DNA of 64,000 nucleotides from Rhodobiaceae bacterium UBA7804 (GTDB lineage: Bacteria; Pseudomonadota; Alphaproteobacteria; Parvibaculales; Parvibaculaceae): assembly GCA_002480495.1 (NCBI GenBank), contig DLCG01000009.1, positions 325,626 to 389,625 of the forward strand, in the 5' to 3' direction. The notes under the pieces are model-generated. The model was given only the letters and a program-made list of their open reading frames with translations. It was not told the DNA's origin and did not search any database. A program made the position numbers and the translations under genes. Below are positions 48,291 through 56,612 of the stretch, in pieces (positions within the stretch are counted from its first letter, which is position 1; the number at the start of each line of letters is the position of its first letter).

Positions 48291-49634
48291 ATGCAGGCAG
48301 TTCACGACTTCGTGGAGATGATCGACGGGTATCTGTGGGGTCCCGTGATGCTCGGCGCGCTGGCGCTCACCGGCGTCTTCCTGACCATCGGACTGCGTTT
48401 CATTCCCTGGCGGAAACTTCCGGTCGCGTTTCGTCTCGCCGTGCAGCCCTCGAAGGGCGCGGGCGACATTTCGCCCTTCCAGGCGCTGATGACGGCGCTG
48501 GCCGCCACCGTCGGCACCGGCAATATCGCGGGCGTTGCCACCGCGATCTATTTCGGCGGCCCCGGCGCCCTCTTCTATATGTGGGTGATCGCGCTGATCG
48601 GCATGGCCACGAAGTATTCGGAAGCCGTCTGCGCCGTCGCCTATCGCGAAGTCGACGAACTCGGCAACCATGTCGGCGGGCCGATGTACTACATCAAGAA
48701 CGGCGTCGGCGCGAAGTTCCCCAAGGTCGCGCTCGTGCTCGCTCCCGCCTTCGCGATCTTCACCGCCTTTGCCGGTTTCGGAATCGGCAATGGCGTACAG
48801 GCAAACTCCGTAGCGCTCGCGCTGAAGGACAATTTCGCTGTTCCCGTCGAACTCACCGGCTTCATCCTCATGGTCATTGTCGGCCTGGTGCTGATCGGCG
48901 GCATCCGTCGCATTGCCGAAGTGGCGAGCGCGCTCGTTCCCTCGATGATCGTTCTCTATCTCGGGACGGGCATCGTTATTCTCGCGATGAACTACGAGGC
49001 GGTTCCCGGCGCCATCGCGCTCATCTTCCACTCCGCCTTCAATCCGGTTGCCGCGGAAGGCGGCTTCCTCGGCGCGACGGTCATGCTCGCGATCCGCTGG
49101 GGCTTCGCGCGCGGCATCTTCTCGAACGAGGCGGGCCTCGGCAGCGCGGCCATCGCCCATGCGGCGGCGAAGACCGACGATCCGATCCAGCAGGGCCTTG
49201 TCGGCATGCTCGGCACCTTCATCGATACCATCATCGTCTGCACGATCACCGGCCTCGTCATCGTCACGTCGGGTGTATGGACAAGCGGCGCCAATGGCGC
49301 CGTGATGACCAGCACCGCCTTCGACGCCGGCATTCCCTATGGCGGCGTGATCGTCGCGGTGTCGCTTGCACTCTTCGCCTTCACGACGCTGCTCGGCTGG
49401 TCCTATTACGGCGAGCGGGCGGTGGAGTTTCTCTTCGGGGTGAAGGCGATCGTGCCCTATCGCGTCATCTGGGTGCTGGCCGTTCCGGTGGGCGCGACGG
49501 TGAGCCTCGATTTCATCTGGCTGCTCGCCGATGCGCTCAACGCGATGATGGCCATTCCGAACCTGATCGCGCTTCTCATCCTCTCGCCCGCCATCTTCGC
49601 GATGACGCGGAACTACTGGGCGAAAGACAAATAG
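48291..49634 (+). CDS. Sodium:alanine/glycine symporter (AGCS family)
   Basis: 447-residue inner-membrane transporter with about 11 helices. The family signature AATVGTGNIAGVATAIYFGGPGA lies near residues 70-90, with MWVIALIGMATKYSEA following, and GIFSNEAGLGSAAIAHAAAKTDDP near residue 275 (the second conserved Na+/substrate segment). It imports alanine, glycine or related amino acids with sodium. It stands alone with a 128-bp leader; its stop is 13 bp from the convergent recR stop. Confidence 0.93.
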   Translation: MQAVHDFVEMIDGYLWGPVMLGALALTGVFLTIGLRFIPWRKLPVAFRLAVQPSKGAGDISPFQALMTALAATVGTGNIAGVATAIYFGGPGALFYMWVIALIGMATKYSEAVCAVAYREVDELGNHVGGPMYYIKNGVGAKFPKVALVLAPAFAIFTAFAGFGIGNGVQANSVALALKDNFAVPVELTGFILMVIVGLVLIGGIRRIAEVASALVPSMIVLYLGTGIVILAMNYEAVPGAIALIFHSAFNPVAAEGGFLGATVMLAIRWGFARGIFSNEAGLGSAAIAHAAAKTDDPIQQGLVGMLGTFIDTIIVCTITGLVIVTSGVWTSGANGAVMTSTAFDAGIPYGGVIVAVSLALFAFTTLLGWSYYGERAVEFLFGVKAIVPYRVIWVLAVPVGATVSLDFIWLLADALNAMMAIPNLIALLILSPAIFAMTRNYWAKDK

Positions 49635-49647
49635 GGCCGGGAGAAGG

Positions 49648-50247
49648 TCAGAAAGGCCGGCGCGACTTCATGGCGGCGGCGAGCGTGCCGTCGTCGAGAT
49701 AGTCGAGTTCGCCGCCCACCGGCACGCCATGCGCGAGGCGCGAGACGGAGATGCCGAGGCCGGAAATGCGGTCGGTGATGTAGTGCGCGGTCGTCTGACC
49801 GTCGACCGTCGCGTTCATGGCGAGCACGATCTCGGTAACCTCGCCGCCCGTCAGCCGCTCGACCAGCTTGCCGATATTGAGATCGTCCGGGCCCACACCG
49901 TCCAGCGCCGAGAGGACGCCGCCCAGCACGTGATAGCGGCCCTTGTGCGCGCCCGCGCGTTCGAGCGCCCAGAGGTCGCCCACTTCCTCCACGATGCAGA
50001 GCACATGGGGGTCGCGCGTCCCGTCCGTGCAGATCGCGCAGGGGTCCTGCGTATCGACATTGCCGCAGGTCGAGCAGATGCGCGCCTTCTCCGCCGCTTC
50101 CGCCATCGCCTGGGCGAGCGGCATCAGCAGCGTTTCCTTCTTCTTGATGAGCTGGAGCACGGCGCGGCGCGCCGAACGGGGACCGAGGCCGGGCAGCTTC
50201 GCGAGAAGCGCGATCAGGCGCTCGATCTCCGGACCGGTTACGGCCAT
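49648..50247 (-). CDS. recR: Recombination protein RecR
   Basis: 199-residue RecFOR-pathway protein. Order: helix-hairpin-helix (AKLPGLGPRSARRAVLQLI), a four-Cys zinc finger (CSTCGNVDTQDPCAICTD) and a Toprim domain (LCIVEEVGDLWALERAG, YHVLGGVLSALDGVGP). It is downstream of dnaX and ybaB, the classic trio, with a 4-bp gap. Confidence 0.97.
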   Translation of the reverse strand: MAVTGPEIERLIALLAKLPGLGPRSARRAVLQLIKKKETLLMPLAQAMAEAAEKARICSTCGNVDTQDPCAICTDGTRDPHVLCIVEEVGDLWALERAGAHKGRYHVLGGVLSALDGVGPDDLNIGKLVERLTGGEVTEIVLAMNATVDGQTTAHYITDRISGLGISVSRLAHGVPVGGELDYLDDGTLAAAMKSRRPF

Positions 50248-50251
50248 GCGC

Positions 50252-50569
50252 TCAGAGACCGAGGCCGGGCGGGATCGGCAGACCGCCCGTGACGGCCTTC
50301 ATCTTTTCGGCGGCAAGCGCCTCGGCCTTCGCCTTCGCGTCCGCGCAGGCGGCGACGACGAGATCTTCCAGCACCTCGCGCTCTTCCTCCTTCATGAGAG
50401 AGGGATCGATCGCAACCTTCTTCACCTCGCCCTTGCCCGACATGGTGACGGCGACGAGGCCGCCGCCCGCGCGGCCCTCGACTTCGGCCGATTCGAGCTC
50501 GGTCTGCAGGTCCTGCATGCGGGACTGAAGCTGCTGCGCCTGCTTCATGATGTCGAACATGTTCTTCAC
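50252..50569 (-). CDS. YbaB/EbfC-family nucleoid-associated protein
   Basis: 105-residue DNA-binding tweezer-like dimer protein. N-terminal MFDIMKQAQQLQSRMQDLQ helix, central strands with GLVAVTMSGKGEVKKVAIDPSL, C-terminal helix (EDLVVAACADAKAKAEALA). It lies between dnaX (2-bp gap) and recR. Confidence 0.95.
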   Translation of the reverse strand: MKNMFDIMKQAQQLQSRMQDLQTELESAEVEGRAGGGLVAVTMSGKGEVKKVAIDPSLMKEEEREVLEDLVVAACADAKAKAEALAAEKMKAVTGGLPIPPGLGL

Positions 50570-50571
50570 GT

Positions 50572-52440
50572 CTAATCTGGCTCCCTGCTGTCATAGTCGG
50601 CGGCCATCGCGTCGAAATCGATGCCGGGATCGTCCGGATCGGCGGGCATCACTTCCTCGCCGGCCGGCAGAACGAGGTCGGGCGAGCGCACATCGACGAT
50701 CTCCGCGCCCGGAAAAGCCGCAAGCGCGGCCTTGACCAGCGGATCGGTCTTCGCCTCTTCCTTCGCCGCTTCCTCGCGCGTCATGGCCTGTTCGCGGAGC
50801 GTCGGCGCGCTCACCGGCGCCTGCCCACGCGCGACGGTCACGAACCAGCGCTGGCCCGTCGCCTTCGACAGGGCTTCGGAAAGCTCGTTCGCAACCGTGT
50901 TCGGCGTGCCCTCGAGCGGGCTGATCTCGATGCGGCCCGGCTCGAAGCGTATAATGCGTACGCCCGCTTCCAGCGCATGTTTCAGGCGGATGTTCCGCTC
51001 CCTGGCGAGCAGCGCCACCACATCCTCTATGCTGTTGAGGACGATCGACGGTGCTGCCTGCACCGCAGGCGAAGGCCGCGGCTCGGTGCGGAGCGAGGAG
51101 ACGGCGCGGAGCTGCGCGCGGGGCCCATCGCCCGAAGGCGCGCCGCTACGCGAGGGCGAAGGCGCCGAACCGCCGCCGCCCTTCAATTGTTCGACGAGCT
51201 CCTCCGGGCTCGGCCCGTCCGCAACATAGGCAAGCCGCACAAGGACCATCTCGGCGGCGGCGATGGGCCGGGCAGCGCCCTGCACTTCCGTGAGCCCCTT
51301 CAGCAGCATCGACCAGCTGCGCGAGAGCACGCGGATGGGCAGGTTCTTCGCCATCTCGCTGCCGCGCTGGCGCTCCGTTTCCGACATGGCGATGTCTTCG
51401 CTCGCGCCCTCGACGAGCTTCAGCCGCGTCAGCCAGTGCGTCAGGTCGGCGAGATCGGAGAGCACGACGGCGGGGTCGGCGCCGACATCGTATTGCGCGC
51501 GAAGTTCGGTCAGCGCGCCGCCGATATCGCCCTTCATCAGGAGATCGAAGAGATCGAAGATGCGCGCGCGGTCGGCCAGGCCCAGCATGTCGCGAACATC
51601 CGCCTCGCGCACGCCGTCCTGCGCATGCGCGATGGCGCGGTCGAGCAGCGAGAGCGAATCGCGCGCCGAGCCGTCGGCCGCGCGGGCGATCAGCTTCAGC
51701 GCCGCTTCCTCCGCCTCGACATTCTCCTTCTTCGCGACGGAGCCGAGCAGGCCCGACAGTTCCTCGACGGAAAGGCGGCGCAGGTCGAAACGCTGGCAGC
51801 GCGACAACACCGTCACAGGGACTTTGCGGATTTCCGTCGTCGCGAAGATGAACTTCACATGCGCGGGCGGCTCCTCGAGCGTTTTCAGCAAGCCGTTGAA
51901 GGCCTGCTTCGAGAGCATGTGCACTTCGTCGATGATGTAGACCTTGTAGCGCGCCGAAACCGGCAGGTAGCGCACGCTGTCGATGATCTCGCGAATGTCG
52001 TCGATGCCGGTGCGGGACGCCGCGTCCATTTCCATCACGTCGACATGACGCGATTCCATGATCGCCTCGCAGTGCACCCCAAGCCCGTCCATGTGGATGG
52101 TCGGCGCGTCCACGCCCGGCTTCTCGTAGTTCAGCGCGCGGGCCAGAATGCGCGCGGTCGTCGTCTTGCCCACGCCGCGCACACCCGTCAGCATGAAGGC
52201 ATGGGCGACGCGGTTCGTCTCGAAGGCGTTCTTCAAGGTGCGAACCATCGCCTCCTGCCCCACCAGATCCTCGAAGACGCGGGGGCGGTACTTGCGGGCG
52301 AGCACCTGATAGCCGGAATCGCCGGAGGCGCGAGGCGCGGGCGCGGGTTCGTCGCCGAGGTCGAAGCCCGGCTCCGTCGCCGGATCGGGCCGGTGCGGGG
52401 CCTCTTCTTCGGATGCGAGATTTTCCACGCCGTCATCCAT
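50572..52440 (-). CDS. dnaX: DNA polymerase III subunits gamma/tau
   Basis: Clamp-loader ATPase, about 622 residues. Walker A is GVRGVGKTTTARILARALN, Walker B is YIIDEVHMLS, sensor 1 is FIFATTEIRKVP followed by the SRC motif region (LSRCQRF). The zinc module between Walker A and B, which has four Cys in many bacteria, keeps only one (GVHCEAIME); this loss is shared with other alphaproteobacteria as far as I know. The C-terminal third is tau-like (binds DnaB/alpha). I saw no obvious slippery heptamer for a gamma frameshift. The ATG at 52440 is preferred to the TTG at 52461: AAGGAG lies 12 nt before it. Confidence 0.95.
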   Translation of the reverse strand: MDDGVENLASEEEAPHRPDPATEPGFDLGDEPAPAPRASGDSGYQVLARKYRPRVFEDLVGQEAMVRTLKNAFETNRVAHAFMLTGVRGVGKTTTARILARALNYEKPGVDAPTIHMDGLGVHCEAIMESRHVDVMEMDAASRTGIDDIREIIDSVRYLPVSARYKVYIIDEVHMLSKQAFNGLLKTLEEPPAHVKFIFATTEIRKVPVTVLSRCQRFDLRRLSVEELSGLLGSVAKKENVEAEEAALKLIARAADGSARDSLSLLDRAIAHAQDGVREADVRDMLGLADRARIFDLFDLLMKGDIGGALTELRAQYDVGADPAVVLSDLADLTHWLTRLKLVEGASEDIAMSETERQRGSEMAKNLPIRVLSRSWSMLLKGLTEVQGAARPIAAAEMVLVRLAYVADGPSPEELVEQLKGGGGSAPSPSRSGAPSGDGPRAQLRAVSSLRTEPRPSPAVQAAPSIVLNSIEDVVALLARERNIRLKHALEAGVRIIRFEPGRIEISPLEGTPNTVANELSEALSKATGQRWFVTVARGQAPVSAPTLREQAMTREEAAKEEAKTDPLVKAALAAFPGAEIVDVRSPDLVLPAGEEVMPADPDDPGIDFDAMAADYDSREPD

Positions 52441-52484
52441 GGAAATCGCGCGCTCCTTCAAGGCCGGGAAAAGGGATTAAGGGT

Positions 52485-52578
52485 GGGAGACTGGACAGCG
52501 ACCCGAGCGAAACTCGTTACGGCTGCTTCCTTCCGGATCTGACCGGGTTGGCGAGGGACTCGTCCGCGCCAGCCTCCC
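52485..52578 (-). ncRNA. ffs: 4.5S / SRP RNA
   Basis: On the minus strand the transcript starts GGGAGGCTGG and ends CCAGTCTCCC, which pair with each other; the apical domain contains the invariant Ffh-binding bulges GGTCAG and GGAAGCAGC separated by ATCCGGAA-type sequence (52519-52545). Length is about 94 nt, right for the small bacterial form. A minus-strand promoter sits just upstream: -10 TATAGT at 52590-52585, with a possible -35 TTGCAT at 52615-52610 (19-nt spacing). It lies 44 bp before dnaX, the usual location. Together with Ffh it forms the signal recognition particle. Confidence 0.93.
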
Positions 52579-52584
52579 GAGGGG

Positions 52585-52615
52585 ACTATATCAGGGGAAC
52601 GGGCCGCGGATGCAA
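52585..52615 (-). promoter_or_regulatory. ffs promoter
   Basis: Minus-strand TATAGT (52590-52585) lies 6 nt before the first G of the SRP RNA; TTGCAT (52615-52610) is the best -35 candidate although the spacing of 19 nt is long. Confidence 0.6.
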
Positions 52616-52721
52616 GGTCTTGACCCCGAATCCGTGCCCCCGCCCAAGGAGATTGAGCGGATTTCCCGCCTGTGCCAGTCTGCGCCACCCCGCCATTCAA
52701 CAAGACAATCCGGAAACGCCG

Positions 52722-53684
52722 ATGGCCCTGCCCGAAAATCCCAATATTTTCGCCAACAATCCGCTCGACCGCGCGAGCTACCGCCGCACCGACAAGGCCT
52801 GGATCGAGGAGCAGCTCGCTGCGCCCACCAGCCTCTTCGTGCCCTTCCGCCGCCTGCCGAAGCGCGACTGGGAGCCTTTCGTGCTGCCGGAGGCCGCTCC
52901 CTCGCAGGGCAAGGATATCGGCTGGATTCCCGCCTCGCTCATTCCCGAACTCGCGGGCGATGGCTGCACCGTCTTTCTCGGCATCAACAAGCGCGGCAAG
53001 GCGCTCTTCGCGGCCGATGTGAGCGACACGAAGGACGCCGAGAATCACCCCGCCCTCAAGGGTCAGGGCGCCTTCGAGGATCTGCGCGGCCTCGCCATGG
53101 CCGGCGAGATCACGCCGACGGAACTCGCGATCATGGCGCAGGCGAAGTCCATGATCGACTGGCACAGCCGCCACGGCTTCTGCTCCGTCTGCGGGCACAA
53201 GAGCGAGATGGCCGAAGCCGGTTACAAGCGCCAGTGCCCCTCCTGCAAGGCGGAGCACTTCCCGCGCACGGACCCCGTGGTCATCATGCTCGCCGTCCAT
53301 GGCGAGAAATGTTTTCTCGGGCGCCAGAAGATCTGGCCGAAGGGCATGCATTCGGCGCTGGCGGGCTTCGTCGAGCCCGGCGAATCGATCGAGGAGGCCG
53401 TCGCGCGCGAGCTCGACGAGGAAGCGGGCCTCAAGGTCTCGTCGGTCAGCTATCACTCGACGCAGCCCTGGCCCTATCCCTCATCGCTCATGATCGGCTG
53501 CCACGCCGTCGCGGATAGCGAGGCGTTCGAGGTCGACGGTATCGAGCTTTCGGAAGGACGCTGGTTCACGCGCGACGAGGCGAAGGCAATCCTCGATGGC
53601 AAGGGCGACGGCACGGCCTGGTTCCCCCCACCCTTCGCCATCGCGCATCAGCTCATCAAGGCCTTCGCGGAAGGCAAGGCCTGA
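52722..53684 (+). CDS. nudC: NAD(H) pyrophosphatase NudC
   Basis: 320-residue Nudix hydrolase that cleaves NAD(H) to NMN(H) and AMP and can remove NAD caps from RNA. The zinc ribbon is CSVCGHK...CPSCKAEHFPRTDP, and the Nudix box is GFVEPGESIEEAVARELDEEAGL (intact G-x5-E-x7-R-E-x2-E-E-x-G), followed by the NudC-specific SQPWPFPxS-type motif (TQPWPYPSSLM). The ATG at 52722 opens the normal N-terminus; the upstream frame crosses the ffs promoter. Its stop is 4 bp from the convergent pheA stop. Confidence 0.95.
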   Translation: MALPENPNIFANNPLDRASYRRTDKAWIEEQLAAPTSLFVPFRRLPKRDWEPFVLPEAAPSQGKDIGWIPASLIPELAGDGCTVFLGINKRGKALFAADVSDTKDAENHPALKGQGAFEDLRGLAMAGEITPTELAIMAQAKSMIDWHSRHGFCSVCGHKSEMAEAGYKRQCPSCKAEHFPRTDPVVIMLAVHGEKCFLGRQKIWPKGMHSALAGFVEPGESIEEAVARELDEEAGLKVSSVSYHSTQPWPYPSSLMIGCHAVADSEAFEVDGIELSEGRWFTRDEAKAILDGKGDGTAWFPPPFAIAHQLIKAFAEGKA

Positions 53685-53688
53685 CCGT

Positions 53689-54558
53689 TCATTCCCCCGC
53701 GGCCACCGCCGCGCGATAGGGATGCGCCTTGTAGATGCCGAGAATGCGCAGCTCGTTCGTGAAGAACTCCAGTTCCTCAAGCGCGAGGCGGACATGGCGC
53801 GAGGCGGGATGCCCCTCGATGTCGGCATAGAACTGGCTGGCGGCGAATGTGCCTTCGAGCTGATAGCTCTCGAGCTTCGTCATATTGACGCCATTGGTCG
53901 CGAAGCCGCCCAGCGCCTTGTAGAGCGCGGCCGGTACGTTCCGTGTGCGGAAGATGAAGCTCGTGATGACGGGGCCGTCCTCCGGCGCCGCGTCGTCGGG
54001 CTCCTTCGCCATGATGATGAAGCGCGTGGTGTTGTGCTCGGCGTCTTCCACATTGGCGCGAAGGATGTCGAGATCGTAGATGCTGGCGGCGAGCGTCGAG
54101 GCGAGCGCGGCCTGCGACTTGTCTCCCGCTTCCGCGATCTGGCGCGCGGCGCCCGCCGTATCGGCGGCGACGATGGCCTTCAGCCCGAGTTCGCGGATCA
54201 CGCGGCGGCATTGGCCGAGCGCATGCACATGGCTATGCACCGTCTTTATGTCTTCGAGCTTCGCGCCCCTGAGCCCAAGCAACTGGTGCCGAACGGGCAG
54301 GAAGTGCTCGCCGACAATATAAAGTCCCGTGCCGGGAATGAGATGATGAACATCCGCCACGCGGCCCGCGAGCGAGTTCTCGATCGCGATCATTGCGAGA
54401 CGCGCGCGGCCCTCGTTCACCGCCGCGAACACATCCTCGAACGTGTCGCAAGGCAGGTCCATCATGTTCGGGAATGCCTCGCGGCAGGCGATATGCGAGT
54501 TCGCGCCCGGCTCGCCCTGAAAGGCGATGCAGTTTTCCGGACTGGCGGCATCCGTCAT
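53689..54558 (-). CDS. pheA: Prephenate dehydratase (PDT plus ACT domain)
   Basis: 289-residue cytoplasmic enzyme for phenylpyruvate synthesis. PDT domain: CIAFQGEPGANSHIACREAFPN at the start, the NSLAGRVADVHHLIPGTGLYIVGE strand and TRFIIM (Thr-Arg-Phe catalytic motif) near residue 175. The ACT regulatory domain is C-terminal with GGFATNGVNMTKLESYQLEG, consistent with phenylalanine feedback inhibition. No chorismate mutase domain is fused. The start overlaps the kdsB stop as TAATG. A periplasmic PheC is encoded elsewhere in the window. Confidence 0.95.
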   Translation of the reverse strand: MTDAASPENCIAFQGEPGANSHIACREAFPNMMDLPCDTFEDVFAAVNEGRARLAMIAIENSLAGRVADVHHLIPGTGLYIVGEHFLPVRHQLLGLRGAKLEDIKTVHSHVHALGQCRRVIRELGLKAIVAADTAGAARQIAEAGDKSQAALASTLAASIYDLDILRANVEDAEHNTTRFIIMAKEPDDAAPEDGPVITSFIFRTRNVPAALYKALGGFATNGVNMTKLESYQLEGTFAASQFYADIEGHPASRHVRLALEELEFFTNELRILGIYKAHPYRAAVAAGE

Positions 54559-55334
54559 TACACTGATCTCCGGGAAAGCGCCGCTCGGGCTTTTTCGAGG
54601 TCGGCGGGAGTATCGACACCGAGCGGAACAGTGTCAACGAGCGCCACTTCTATTGTCATTCCCGCTTCGAGTGCGCGCAGCTGCTCCAGCTTCTCGCGGC
54701 TCTCCAGCGGCGAAGGCGGCAGCGAAACGAAGCGTGCCAGAGCCTCGCGGCGATATCCGTAAAGGCCGATGTGATGATAGAGCGGGCCCGCCCCCCAGGG
54801 CGCGGTCGCGCGCGTGAAATAGAGCGCGCGGGCGATGCGGCTCTCGCCGAAGGAGGTCACGACCTTCACGACATTCTCGTTGGTGCGTTCTTCCTCGTCG
54901 GAGATTTCGGCGGCAAGCGTCGAGATGTCGGCGCCGGGGCGGACAAGCGCTTCATAGGCGCGGCGGATGAGCGCCGGGTCGAGCGTCGGCAGGTCGCCCT
55001 GCACATTGATGATGATGGTATGGCGCCCTTCCGGGTCGATCTCGCAGACAGCGGCCCATACGCGGTCCGAGCCCGAGGGCAGCGCGGGATCGGTGAGCAC
55101 GGCCTCGCCGCCCGCCTCGCGGATGGCATCCGCGATTTCCGCCTCCGCCGCGGCCACGACAACCCGCCCAACGCCCGCCTCCACCGCGCGGCGCCAGACC
55201 TGGACGATCATCGGCGCGCCGCAGATATCGGCGAGCGGCTTGTCCGGCAGCCGGGGGGAGGCCATGCGGGCGGGAATCACCACCAGCGGATGCCCGGCCA
55301 TGTCGCTCTCCGCCCCTCTCGTCTGCCCTGTCAT
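54558..55334 (-). CDS. kdsB: 3-deoxy-manno-octulosonate cytidylyltransferase
   Basis: CMP-Kdo synthetase, 258 residues, activating Kdo for lipopolysaccharide core synthesis. Motifs: VVIPARMASPRLPDKPLADICG (nucleotide-binding start), NVQGDLPTLDP (metal-binding Asp) and HHIGLYGYRREAL. The ATG at 55334 has GAGGGG 5 nt upstream; the frame extends further without conserved sequence. It is coupled to pheA by a one-base overlap. The 305-bp spacer to the divergent cytochrome gene shows no other gene and only a weak possible promoter (TTGTCG 55466, TTATAC 55490). Confidence 0.95.
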   Translation of the reverse strand: MTGQTRGAESDMAGHPLVVIPARMASPRLPDKPLADICGAPMIVQVWRRAVEAGVGRVVVAAAEAEIADAIREAGGEAVLTDPALPSGSDRVWAAVCEIDPEGRHTIIINVQGDLPTLDPALIRRAYEALVRPGADISTLAAEISDEEERTNENVVKVVTSFGESRIARALYFTRATAPWGAGPLYHHIGLYGYRREALARFVSLPPSPLESREKLEQLRALEAGMTIEVALVDTVPLGVDTPADLEKARAALSRRSV

Positions 55335-55639
55335 TGCCGCCCCTCTTCCATGCTCCGGCCTTCGACGGTGCGCTTGCCGGTCATTGGTGCGGCGGATCGC
55401 CGCAACCGGTGCCGCCGCTTGCAGCACCGTCAATGCGCCGTTGCGCCGCCGGACCTCGTTTTTCCTTGTCGCACGCGGATTTGGCGCACTTATACGGCTT
55501 GCGGCGCGGCGGCGGAAGCGGCTAATCTCCGCGCCAATTCCGCGGGGGCCTCGCTGAAGGGCGGAAATACGCGTTTTGCCCGATCAGCCTTTCTGGTCAC
55601 CCGTCCATCAGAATTACGAACCGGCCGGAGCAGGAGCTA

Positions 55640-56248
55640 ATGGACTCTTTCGAATTCAACAAGTTTGCAGGCGCGGTGCTCGGCTCCGTCCTCTTCATTC
55701 TTGCGGTGTCCATGCTTGCCGACGCCCTTTACGAGACCGAGGAAGCCAACCCGCAGGCCTATGCAGTGGCGGCGCTCGAGGAAGGCGGCGAAGGCGGCGG
55801 TGCAGCCGAAGAGGCGAAGGAAGTGCCGCTCGCAACGCTTCTCGCGCAGGCCGATGTCGCCCGCGGCGAGAAGGCTTCCAAGAAGTGCACGGCCTGCCAC
55901 ACCTTCGAGGAAGGCGGACCTGCGCGCATCGGTCCGAACCTCTATGCGATCGTCGGCGCGAAGCACGCGCACATGGCGGGTTTCGCCTATTCCGCGGCCA
56001 TGCAGGAAAAGTCCTCCGAGATCTGGAACTTCGAGGAACTCGATCACTTCATCGCCGACCCGCGCGGCTACATTCCGGGCACGGCGATGAGCTTCGCCGG
56101 CATCAAGAAGCCGCAGGAGCGCGCCGACCTGCTCGTCTATCTGAACTCGCTCGGCTCCAACCAGCCGCTGCCCGAACCGCCCGCGGAAGAAGCGGCCCCG
56201 GCCGAAGAGGCGCCTGCCGCGGAAGAAGCTCCCGCCGCCGCCGAATAA
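55640..56248 (+). CDS. Membrane-anchored cytochrome c (CycM-like)
   Basis: 202 residues: an uncleaved N-terminal anchor (KFAGAVLGSVLFILAVSMLADALY, residues ~8-31), an Ala/Glu linker, a class I cytochrome c domain (about 65-170) with haem motif CTACH and a late axial Met in PGTAMSFAG, and an Ala/Pro/Glu-rich C-terminal tail of about 28 residues. This matches the CycM-type cytochromes that pass electrons from the bc1 complex to aa3 oxidase in alphaproteobacteria. GGAG plus AGGAG lie just before the ATG. A strong terminator follows. Confidence 0.92.
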   Translation: MDSFEFNKFAGAVLGSVLFILAVSMLADALYETEEANPQAYAVAALEEGGEGGGAAEEAKEVPLATLLAQADVARGEKASKKCTACHTFEEGGPARIGPNLYAIVGAKHAHMAGFAYSAAMQEKSSEIWNFEELDHFIADPRGYIPGTAMSFAGIKKPQERADLLVYLNSLGSNQPLPEPPAEEAAPAEEAPAAEEAPAAAE

Positions 56249-56272
56249 GCGAAGCGAACAAACCGACCCAGG

Positions 56273-56306
56273 ACGCGCCCGGAGCAATCCGGGCGCGTTT
56301 TCTTTT
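56273..56306 (+). terminator. Rho-independent terminator after the cytochrome c gene
   Basis: An 11-bp perfect stem ACGCGCCCGGA (56273-56283) / TCCGGGCGCGT (56288-56298) with a GCAA loop is followed by TTTTCTTTT. Confidence 0.93.
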
Positions 56307-56390
56307 GCGCCCCCTGCTTGCGCCGCTCACCCGGATGACTTTGTTTTAATGGGCTAAAACGTCTAAAAGAGGTCACAATAAGAAGCCAAG

Positions 56391-56465
56391 CCAGTGTCCC
56401 GAATCTGAAGTTCGTTTCACTATCAGCATGTTTCGTGCGAACTTCGGATTCGACGAAGACACTGG
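56391..56465. repeat. Long compound inverted repeat 1 (AT-rich island)
   Basis: CCAGTGTC, GAATC and GAAGTTCG on the left (56391-56414) are mirrored in order by CGAACTTC, GATTC and GACACTGG on the right (56438-56465) around a 23-nt loop, with small unpaired gaps. It lies in a stretch where 91 of 210 bases (56341-56550) are G or C, well below the flanking genes. No coding sequence is apparent. Confidence 0.8.
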
Positions 56466-56478
56466 CAAATATATGATT

Positions 56479-56560
56479 CCAGTGTGGTTTTGGTTTTGAA
56501 GTTCGTGTTGAGTGAGCTGCAACCGATCTAGCGAACTTCAATACCACCACATTATGGGGG
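56479..56560. repeat. Inverted repeat 2 (AT-rich island)
   Basis: TTGAAGTTCG (56496-56505) and CGAACTTCAA (56532-56541) are perfect 10-bp arms; outer GTGGTTTTGG and CCACCAC sequences extend the pairing imperfectly. The same GAAGTTCG core as in inverted repeat 1 is reused, and CCAGTGT recurs at 56479. It ends about 50 bp before the yejA-like gene. Confidence 0.75.
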
Positions 56561-56612
56561 CGCGGCACGGCGGCCCGATATGTCCGGTGCCCCGCGCCGG
56601 GCAAGAGGGAGA

